NCBI GenBank assembly: GCA_019828595.1
Contig: JAHQRK010000027.1
Coordinates: 496,001-560,000 of the forward strand
DNA: 64,000 nucleotides
Direction: 5' to 3'
Source: Aphanomyces cochlioides
Lineage: Eukaryota; Oomycota; Saprolegniomycetes; Saprolegniales; Verrucalvaceae
The position numbers and the translations under genes are program-made. Numbering within the stretch: the first letter of the stretch is position 1; each line of letters begins with the position of its first letter. The notes under the pieces are model-generated. The model did no database searches. It saw nothing but the letters and a program-made list of their open reading frames with translations, and was not told the DNA's origin. Below are positions 52,125 to 61,040 of the stretch, in pieces.

Positions 52125-54016
52125 TTAGCGCCGTCGTGTTTGTTTTGTTTGCATGTTCGTCTCAAACAATGCTTCGGCTAGCCGTTCTCGAGCTTCCAAT
52201 TCTTCCCGTTGTTTTTCAAATTCGCGCCGTCGCTCAAAGTTCACTGGCACTTGATCGGTGAAGTGAGTGATGAGCCGTCGAAAAGTTACGGTGTGTGCTT
52301 TTTTGAACTTCTTCGCATTCCGCAGACCAGTTTTCTCCGGTAGAGCATTGTGTCGTGGCAAATATCGAATCGAAACCGCGCCTTCTTCGTCCTGAGCGTC
52401 GAAGAGGTTGCGACGAACGACAAGCTGACTTGTCGTGATGACAGCGCCAACAATTTCGGCAGAATCATGTCCAAACGTTCGTTTGGGAGGCTTGGAAAGC
52501 CATCGGGTCGGGGAGATCTGAAGTTCTGAATCGGTTTGGATTGGTGGTGCTGGCTCAACTGATTCAACTTCTACTTCATCATGATCGGGAATAGAAGCGA
52601 CTTCGATCACTGGTGTCGAAGGTTTGACCAAAACATCAGGAACTGATGCATTTTCGCTCGTCTACAGCATCGTAAATAAGACGCAATGATGAATCAGTGA
52701 AACCTGTCTAGTTTCTGCCACCACGTCACCAGTGGATGTATTCGAGACCGTCGGGGGTTGTGTCGAGGGTAGAGGCACATTGGGAACATTAGGGGTTTCG
52801 TGGACGGTCTCCAATGGCGTAACAGGAGGCATATATGCTCGCATAAATTGTGGTGGTGTCTCTTCGACGATTGTTGTTGTCGCCGTCAGTCTTGGTCCAA
52901 GCAATTGAGAGATAGATTCATTGGACAAGCATTGGGGTGCTTTGGTGAATATGATGCTGGCGGCTAGCTCTTGGTGCAAGACAAGCGTGAAGCCGAGACC
53001 TTGCAAAGTGTGAAGGCGACGTGAGACGGAGGCGTCCCATTCCTTGGTCGAAGACTGAGGCCGAGACATCGACTGCTTTTCGGATTGACCTGTCTCGCCA
53101 ACATTGCTGGGGTAAATAATCAATGCTGTGCGAGTTGTCGCCTTTCGAATTGTCTCCACCAACACATCGTCGTACGACAGTTCAGGCTTTCGATGGGCAG
53201 CAACAACCTCGCCCCCCATGATGGGAATCAAAGATTCCATGGAAGACGGAGCCAAGAAAACTACGAGATACTTGCTGTAGAGCGAAAATCGACGGGGATC
53301 AGGACCATACGATGGAGCATTGTCCTGAAGAATTTCAGATTTATAATTGAAGAGGAGATGCCAGTACCTCTGTTTGACCATGCTGAGGAATGAAATCCTC
53401 ACACCGAGGAAGCTCATCCGCCATAGACTTTCGTCGTAAGATGGCGTGTACCCAGTCGGAGCTGACGATAGGATGATTGTGTACGAGAGCCCACAATACT
53501 TTTTCTGTCGCGACAAATTTTCCAGGGTCTGTGATACAATAATTGACATCGCTCAAGGCAGCGTTCACAACGTGCATGCCGATCATTTTGCATCCTTCTA
53601 ATAGCTTTTTTCGGTTGACTTTGTGGATTCTGGTGGTTCGCGCAACCTACGCGCCAGTTAAAGTATGTCGAACAACAATCAAGACAAACCAGATTGAAAT
53701 ATCGGACGCGCAAGACAGTCGTTTTCGCCCCAAACGTGATTTTATCACCAGCACGAAGTTGCATCGGCGTGTTTGGACTGATTTGGATGTCATTTAGGTA
53801 CGTGCCAAAGCGGGATTTCTTGTCGATGAGTGTAAACGATGGCAATTCATGGACATTCTCGAGATCTTGTAAGCCTCCAACGTGAAGCTCTGCATGCGTT
53901 CGAGAGATCGACTTGTCCTTGGGGAAGTTGAGCACATTTCCGACCCGTCCAATACTCCATTCGCCTTGAACGAGATGCAGCGTCATGGATTCCATCTCGA
54001 CATCAAGGACCCACAT
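52125..54016 (-). CDS. NBN: Nibrin/NBS1 homologue (FHA-BRCT, MRN complex), 587 aa
   Basis: Four exons, all phase 0: 53690-54016, 53368-53646, 52704-53324 and 52125-52661 (introns of 43, 43 and 42 nt). An FHA domain spans about residues 1-105: GEWSIGRVGNVLNFPKDKSI, SRTHAELHV and KKSRFGTYLNDIQI. A BRCT domain follows (VNYCITDPGKFVATEKVLWA .. HPIVSSDWVHAILRRKS), then a second BRCT-like region (SLYSKYLVVFLAPSSMESLI). The C-terminus holds LRNAKKFKKAHTVTFRRLI, like the MRE11-binding KKFKK of nibrin, and ends LAEALFETNMQTKQTRRR, like its ATM-binding tail (acidic-Leu-Phe, then basic). Nibrin links MRE11-RAD50 to ATM and phosphoproteins at DNA breaks (family knowledge). The stop lies 20 bp from the CSN5 stop. 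Confidence 0.82.
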
Positions 54017-54051
54017 GGCTGTCTTGGGATCAAAGCGCCAAATTCAATTTT

Positions 54052-54065
54052 GATATCCGGATATC
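54052..54065. promoter_or_regulatory. Palindrome GATATCCGGATATC between NBN and SDE2
   Basis: Perfect 14-bp palindrome with the TATCCGGATA core, 36 bp upstream of NBN (54016) and 148 bp upstream of SDE2 (54213). Inferred promoter element. Confidence 0.5.
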
Positions 54066-54212
54066 CCAAAAAATAATTTATGAATTGTTTTCTTGAAAAT
54101 GCTTTAATAACGTCGTTTATTTTAATCAAGATTATAGAAATAAATCAAGAAATGGTTCGATTTTCATCATTTATTTCCATGTTTTAGCTGTTGCTCAAAG
54201 AGAAAAAACTGA

Positions 54213-56180
54213 ATGAACATGAGGGTTCAAGTGGTGGTGGAATTGCTCCCTCAGCGATCGAGCTTTTGCCTTTCCTTCGATCATAGCGACGTTTCTGTGG
54301 ATGATGTCAAGGCCAAGTTGAATGTAAGACCCACTTCATCGACTTTTGAGTTGATCTTGTGACTTTAGGAGCGAATAAATGTCCCGATTGATCTCGTGCA
54401 ATTGATGCACGGCACGACATATTTGGATGATTGCAATGTACCGCATGCTCCGCAAGTGATCCGTGCCATGTGTGGACGCGGTCTACTTGGTGGGAAAGGC
54501 GGTTTTGGTGCCATGCTTCGAAGTCAAGGGAAAGGCGCTGGTGTCCGAGTGACGAAGGATTTCGGTGCTTGCAGAGATCTTAGTGGGCGTCGTTTGCGGC
54601 ATGTGAATCAAGAAATAGCTATGAAAAAGTGGGCAGAAGAAGAAGATCTTCGTGCGCAACGAAAACGGGACGGCATTGACGAGCGAGAACTTCCTGTCGA
54701 AGTGACTCCAAGTGGCATTCCTGGATGGTATCTCAACACGCCGACGTGGGCCGAAGGTTTTGGCAAGAAAGCAGCAACTCGAATGAAGCGAAAGCGAAAA
54801 ACCATTATGTGCATCAGCTGGACGCAAGCACGAGCTCGTGCAACTCCCCCCGAAGGTGCGCCATTATGGTGGGGTTGTCCTCGTGGTGAAAATTGCAATT
54901 TTGCACATGGAGAGACTGAACTTCTCGGCGAGCAGTTGACAATTTACAAGCGCGAAAAAAAGGAACGAAAACGACAAGAGAAGGAGCAAGAATTGGAGCA
55001 ATATGTTCATCCTGTTGCCCCCTCTGAACTTGAAGAGGATTTGAATGATGCTTTTCTTGCTGGATTAAAGAAGCGTGCGGCCCTCCAAGCTCAGCAAGCC
55101 GCCCAAAAAGCAGAATTAGAAACCAAGTTGGTATTCAACCCAAGCGAAACCAAGTGGGGTACCAGCACAGTCGCATCCCGCGCTGGGAGCTGGCTTGTGC
55201 CGCTCAATGGCAATGTTCATGTCCAGCAGACCACAAAAGATACAAACGCGACCCTTGAAGGCCACGGGACGTTTGGGACAGCAACCGTCTTTGGTTGTGC
55301 CTTGCATGCAGGCAGATGGTGTACTCGATCTTCCTGAACGACCAGCTAACTGTGCATTTCGCATAGGTATTACGAGGTAGAGCTGTTGACAGACGGCGTG
55401 ATCCAACTTGGTTGGGCTGATGCAAGCTTTGAAGCGGACGACGAGGAAGGCGACGGCGTTGGCGACCACGTGGCTTCTTGGGCTTACGATGGGTGCCGTG
55501 AAGTAAAGTGGACCAACGGCGTCTCAGCTACCTTCGGCAGCAAATGGGTTGCTGGCGACATTATCGGATGCTGGGTCGATATCGATGCCGGCACAATTGG
55601 CTTTGCAAGAAATGGAGTTGAGATGGGTGTAGCCTTCACGGATGTCCGTCCTAGCGAGAAATCAGAGTCAACTTACGGCGGTTTGTTTCCTGCCTTCAGT
55701 TTAGAAGCCAAAGAGCGCATTCGTATCAATATTGGCGACCACGCCTTTGCATTCAAAACCAAGAACGACGCCTTGGCTGTCTTGGACGCTCTTGTCAAGA
55801 AGCCTGAAATCGTGTCGCCACCGTCCCCAGTGAGATCATCGCCTACTCAAGCTACTCCAGCTCTAGCTCCAACAGAAGATTCACAGGCTGTAGTGACAGA
55901 GTCTGTGCCAGTCGTCAAGACGGAAGAGACAAAGCCAGTAGTTTCTGTGAAGCAAGAAGAGAAAGAAGTCGTCAAAGTCGAACACATTGAGCTTGTGGAT
56001 CTCATGGAGTATGATTCCGTCGAAGCATTGAAAGCCTTGGGTATGGATGGACTCAAAGACCAACTCAAGCATCGTGGTCTCAAATTCGGCGGCACGCTGG
56101 ACCAACGAGCTGAGCGCTTGTTTTCCGTCCGTGGGAAATCCATCGACGAGATTGCTGCAAAGTTAAAAGCTCGACAATAA
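54213..56180 (+). CDS. SDE2: SDE2 homologue with additional CCCH zinc-finger-like and SPRY domains, 624 aa
   Basis: Three exons: 54213-54323, 54369-55318 and 55367-56180 (introns of 45 and 48 nt). Residues 1-78 form a ubiquitin-like fold ending at [11 protein letters not shown], where SDE2 is cleaved after the Gly-Gly. It is followed by the Sde2 core ([20 protein letters not shown]). At about 185-217 a CCCH-like finger appears ([15 protein letters not shown]). After a charged helix comes a SPRY domain (about 340-490: [48 protein letters not shown]). A Pro/Glu linker and a C-terminal SAP-like domain ([20 protein letters not shown]) end the protein, as in human SDE2. SDE2 acts in splicing and the replication-stress response (family knowledge). 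The CCCH and SPRY modules are additions relative to the human protein. Confidence 0.85.
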
Positions 56181-56224
56181 TCAATCGCATGTTTCTAGTG
56201 TGTATATTCAAACAGTTGATGCTC

Positions 56225-58066
56225 CTACGTATGCTTCGGACCGAGCTGTGATGGCTTTAAGCTCAAACTAGGCACAAATGTTCGATGGGGTTTGGCTGGT
56301 TGACTAGGCAATGGAGGAGCAAGTGGGAACGGAGGGGGTGGCGGCAGAGGTTGCTGTGGGGGCGCGTGAAATTGCATGGCCAACGATGCAGCAGCCGAAG
56401 GCAGAGGGGGTTGAAATTGATAAAAGCCAGAAGACTGCGGTGGCGGTGGTGGCGGTGGAGGAGGGCCTCGAGGCAATGGTGGAGATGGCGCAGTTTGGGG
56501 AAAAGGCGGTCTTGATTGGAGTTGTGGAGGAGGCAAAGGAGGTTGAGCAACAAGGGGCCGAGGAACCGGCGGTGCGAATGCAAACGCACTATCGGCATCG
56601 GCAAATGACGTCGATCCACCAAGTCCTTTCATGTCATGTAGCAGGAAACTCAAAGATGAGGGATTGTCGTGCAAATGCAATCGCTCCAGAAGAGATGTCT
56701 TTGGTGCAGGCGCTTTCCGTGGGATGATTTCTTCCTCCACCGACAAGACGATCTCGGTTTCCTCCTCAGGCTCTTCGTAGTCGTCACCAAGACATTCCCG
56801 AAGTCGAGCTTGGTACTCAGGAGAACGCTGGCGCTGTCGCTTGCGAGCCAATAGAGCACGGAAGGTGGCGAGAAGGCCGTCTTTCTCGTGGGCGATATGA
56901 CGCAAGTCGTCTTGAAATTCATTCTCAAGCTTGAGCTTCTTGATGTACAGCGACGCAACGTGGAATTGCCTGCGGTCGATGGCGAGATCAATCAGGCGCG
57001 ATGGATTGTAGGCGGGTTCACTGGCGAGCCCAAATTTGATCGAGTACTTGATGGCTTTGTAGAGCTCGTTGAAATGCAGCATGGAGTTGAGCATTTGACG
57101 GACCAAGTCGAGATCGTCTGTCAAGGAGAACTCCTTCAAGTAGTTCAGTGTAGCCAAGAAATCGCCACTCTGAATTATGCGCTGGACGAGAACTTTGGTG
57201 GTAAAAACGTCGCCTCGTTTGGCCATCTTGATAGACTTGATCGCAGCCGACCATTGCCGTTCACTGAGCATATTTGTGATGAGTATATCAATGGGGAACT
57301 CTTTTTCCATGTTGTGCTCCTACCATGCAGTCCTCGTGAGATTCTCGAGAAGTAGCGTTCAGACACGTACCATGATGACAGCAAATGCATCAGCCCAAGC
57401 CTTTTCGTGAAGCATACCTTGGACAAATTTCTTGACGGGAAATTCATTCTCCAAATTGAATTGCTTCGCGTACTTGAGCGCTGTCTTGTACTGCTGTGCT
57501 CGAATCATGGCCATCACCAAAGTCGTTGGTGTCCACATTGGTCGGTCGGTCACGTGTTCATCTCCACCATTGAATTGTGGGACTAATTCTTGGGCATATC
57601 GCACCGCCAAATGAAAGCGTCCACTTCGAACAAGTTCCATGATGAAGAAAGTGACGAGTTGTTGATTCTCGGCCAATTTGTGCTCGCGGATGAGTCGTCC
57701 TGCCAAATCAAAATGACGCTGATCGAGGACCAAGCGAACCACATCGGCGCGTTGATACTTCTCTGAAAGATACGGCGACGCTTTGATCCATGCCGCTGCG
57801 TCTTCAAACCGGCAAGAGGTCAGCTGTTCTTGCAATTGCTGCTCAAGCTCCGCGGGTGTCAGCTTGGCTATCAAATTGGCAGTCAAATTTCGAGTGTTTG
57901 GTTGTGGGGGTCGATCCTTGCTCGGTGTTGTTCTCGACCTAGGCGTCGTTGCTTCCTTTCTCTCAGCGGGTTTTTCTTTTCCCCGAGATCGATTCCTCGT
58001 CGGCACTTCATTATTCTTCCATTGCTTCTTCTTGGCGGTGTCTCCCTTCTCTTCCACAGAAGCCAT
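56225..58066 (-). CDS. Alpha-solenoid protein with proline-rich C-terminus, 596 aa, unknown
   Basis: Two exons, 57371-58066 and 56225-57319 (51-nt intron). The N-terminus is basic and low-complexity (PTRNRSRGKEKPAERKEA). Residues of about 65-400 are helical repeats of the type DVVRLVLDQRHFDLAGRLIR, GRFHLAVRYAQELV and LIDLAIDRRQFHVASLYIKK, reminiscent of the alpha-solenoid of EXD3/Mut-7-like or clathrin-type proteins, though I cannot assign it. An acidic stretch precedes a long proline-rich tail with poly-Pro runs (PRGPPPPPPPPP, PPLPSQPAKPH), suitable for WW, SH3 or EVH1 binding. Function unknown. The intergenic gap to the divergent gene at 58227 is 160 bp. Confidence 0.7.
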
Positions 58067-58226
58067 CGCAAAGATGGCCTCGGTAGAATGCGCCGCAAAT
58101 TATACCTGCAGGAATGAATATTATATCTAGAGGGTTATTGCTGGCGCCATAAAATACCTTTCGAATATAATATTTAGTTTCAAAGGTTCTCTCGCCATTG
58201 GTTTTCAAATTTAAAAAGTCCCGACC

Positions 58227-59330
58227 ATGGCCGATGGCGCCGCCTTCCAGCATGAAATCATCCACGTGCAAGACAAATGGGCAGAGCTCCTCCCGTCAAG
58301 AATACCCCTGCGCTATGCTTTCTTTCGGTAAACTTTTATGTGCTGCATCCATTGGTCTCGAGTGTTGACTGTAGATACCTCGGGTTTTGCATCAAAGTGC
58401 GCGGCGTTCCAGGACATACAGCAGCCAAAGCGTTGAAACCATCGCCAACTCGTGCGTCACTTTGGATCAAAGTCACGACTAGCAAAGGCGTCGCGTTGGA
58501 ACAAAAGATCCCAGCGTGCTTCAGCGATGGTGTGTACTATGTGCAAGATATCACGCTCCAAGATGAAGGACTGCATACATTTCACGTCTGGGTTGAGAGC
58601 AAATTCTTCACCTCCGTCAAACCGTTTGTCCACGAGCTGCACGTGCATCAGTTTATGCGGCTACATGACGACAGCAATGTGCTCTTTGGTGGTCCTTATG
58701 GCCCTTTGCGTCAAGTCGTCGATCCTATGCTCTTTGACAATTTGGAGAAAGAGATCGAAGTTGACTGGACTGACGAATTGGTGCAGCAATGCCTGAAAGA
58801 ATCAATGACAAAGCTGCGACCTGTAGATGCCAAGGTTCTCTTCACTCTCTGGTCTGGTTTTCATTCCTTCGTGTAGTGGTGGATGCGGCAATTTGTTGAG
58901 CAAGGCGAACTTCAAGCCAAGAAGCGAAGACAATTGCACAAAGCTAGCGAACGAGTAGGCTCTAGCCATGAGTTCTCACCAGTAATACGTCTCAATAGGC
59001 TCTGCTTCGAAGCAAATCTTTATGTCGTCATCCACGAAAGCAAGCTCGACCTGGTACTCAAATATTCCTTATTCAATCGTTGATGACCTTGACTTGATAG
59101 TTCGTTCAGGGGACAAACGAGATCATGAAAACTACTTTCAAGGTCGTCAGCGCGAACTCAAGAGGCAGAAAACTCGTCAAATCCGCATCTTTGTACATGA
59201 ATCTCTAAGTGGTATGTCGTTTTCCGCTTGCGAGGTATCTCATGCTCATCTAGCCAACGAAACTCATGTTGTCTTCAGCAAGCGCGAATTCTATCATCAA
59301 TTGGCGCTCTATTCAAAGAAACAAAAATAA
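58227..59330 (+). CDS. Unknown 293-aa protein with Ig-like-looking domain and basic tail
   Basis: Six exons join in frame: 58227-58327, 58375-58834, 58877-58954, 58999-59053, 59101-59211 and 59254-59330 (introns 41-47 nt). After a short helical start (FQHEIIHVQDKWAELLPSRI) comes a beta-rich segment, RYLGFCIKVRGVPGHTAAKA, then SLWIKVTTSKGVALEQKIPA and EGLHTFHVWVESKFFTSVKP, which has the alternating pattern of an Ig/filamin-like fold. The C-terminal 100 residues are Lys/Arg/Gln-rich and helical (QAKKRRQLHKASER, GRQRELKRQKTRQIRI), suggesting nucleic-acid or nuclear association. No family recognised. Exon 4 has a less certain frame. A different splice would change about 18 residues there. Confidence 0.55.
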
Positions 59331-59605
59331 AACTATGTGATTGGTCAGAATATAATCCATTAGCCAATGAAATCGCTCAAAAATTAAATTAATTTACCAA
59401 TCAAAACTCTCGGAGCCAATGTTCTCATTGTTGATTGGAAAATAAATATAATTTTTAGCCAATTAAGTCACTTCAATAGATAATAAAGACCACTGATTGG
59501 ACATATATTATACATTTTAACCAATGAAAATGCTCAATTTTGAATAATGTGGCCAATGAATTGGTCCCATTTTGAATTTCACCACAAGACCGACCAAACG
59601 ACATC
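59331..59605 (+). promoter_or_regulatory. Dense CCAAT-box array upstream of RAD52
   Basis: At least nine CCAAT/ATTGG motifs in 250 bp in both orientations: GATTGGTCAG, AGCCAATGAAA, ACCAATCAAA, AGCCAATG, GATTGGAAAA, AGCCAATT, GATTGGACA, ACCAATGAAAA and GGCCAATGAATTGG, in an AT-rich background. NF-Y binding to such boxes is established in eukaryotes. Its use here is inferred from position before ATG 59606. Confidence 0.55.
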
Positions 59606-61032
59606 ATGTTTGGGAAGCGCCAGTCGTCTATCTTTGGCAATATTGCGTTCTCGGAGGAGGAGCAGCAGAGAACTGATGCATATCTACGGCAGAAGCTCAA
59701 TTCCAACTTCTTGTCCAGGCGACCAGGTCCTGGTGGTCGTCGACTCACGTATTTGGAAAGCTGCAAAGCGATAGAAATTGCCAACGAAGCGTTTGGATTC
59801 AATGGATGGAGCTGCCGCATCGTGGATTGCAATGTCGAATGCGTACGTTGATTAAGATGATGCTGGTCTAACGTGATGTGATTTAGAAGGAGAAAGATGA
59901 CCACGGACGATGGAGTGTCATCTACAGTGCGGTGGTCCGAATCGAATTGAAAGATGGAACTTGTCATGAAGATGTTGGATTTGGACAAAGCGATGGTTTG
60001 AAAGATCTTGGTGCTGCATTAGAGCAAGCGAAAAAGGTAAGTCAAGTCATTCTTGTGGCTAAATACTCATGGAAGCCTTGCTAGGCCAGTATATCCGATG
60101 CTCGGAAGCGCGCATTGCGATTATTCGGGGAATACCTTGGTAATTCTTGCTACGACAAAGAAGTAAACACACTTCCGTGCGTCTTACCCTGACTTTCTCT
60201 GTTGTAGCACATAAAAGACGTGGCTGCAAACAGAGTACTCTTCAAACCCCCGCAACAACACCTTACATCAGTTAGGCAAGCCACGCCGCGCTCCAATCTC
60301 CAACATCAATCAAATTAGAAGGCGCACAATCCAACGGCATCACTACACCTCCACTGCACCCCCCACAGTCGGTACGAAATGGCAGTCCTGGCACTTTCCT
60401 CACTGCTTCAGGTGGGAGTTGCTCACACTGGAAGTGCCCCTGGCTTTCAACCGCCACCCAAGACAACGCACAACCCGCCAGTGGCTTCTCCTGGAGGCAT
60501 CGCTACTCATCGGCCGCCTCCACCCGTGTCGAATCCATCACCTCCACATGGCAACCACAAGCCAGCACCAGCTCCAGCTCCTCCAAAACCCATGACAGGA
60601 CCTCTAAGGCTTCATGAACCGCATGAATCCAAGTCGGCAAAGCCTGACGCGCGGTCGCTTCACAGCTTCAGTCCTGTCCCCATCAAAACTGAGCCATCGC
60701 CAGCTCCATTGGGTCCAACCATGAAACAACCTTCGGTCAATGGCGGTCCAGTAGCATTGCCACGTCCGGCTCCCACAAGCTCATTGCAACCTCAAGCACA
60801 TGCCGCCACCAGTGCCTACGGACCGCCGTCTTCGAATGCGCCGACATTTGTCCGGCCCATGCCGACCAACGTGTCGCCGTCCATGCATTTCCACCAAGAA
60901 GGTGACCAGACGCGGAAACGATGTCTCGACATGTACGGCTCGGCAGCGATAGACGAAATGGAAGGGTTGCGCTTATCGCAGTTCGATTTCGACGACCCGA
61001 ATAGCAAAAAGAAACCACGCGAGCATGAATAG
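59606..61032 (+). CDS. RAD52: RAD52 homologue, 413 aa
   Basis: Five exons: 59606-59842, 59887-60036, 60085-60162, 60208-60270 and 60319-61032 (introns 44-48 nt). The DNA-binding domain runs from QRTDAYLRQKLNSNFLSRRP through LTYLESCKAIEIANEAFGFN, GWSCRIVDCN, YSAVVRIELKDGTCHEDVGF and GQSDGLKDLGAALEQAKK to ARKRALRLFGEYLGNSCYDK, the order and spacing of the RAD52 annealing core. The rest is Pro/Ser-rich and disordered (PPHGNHKPAPAPAPPKP), ending with an acidic-aromatic patch, RLSQFDFDDPNSKKKPREHE, possibly a recombinase-binding motif. RAD52 anneals ssDNA and mediates RAD51 loading in homologous recombination (family knowledge). The exon 4/5 junction is the least certain. The stop lies 8 bp from the PI4K stop. 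Confidence 0.87.
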
Positions 61033-61040
61033 AGAGGTGC

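Noticed and set aside
52000..61040. Possible DNA-repair gene cluster (NBN, SDE2, RAD52 with TTI1 further away)
   Set aside because: Genes are interspersed with unrelated ones on both strands and have different promoter types; co-location is more simply explained by chance in a gene-dense genome.
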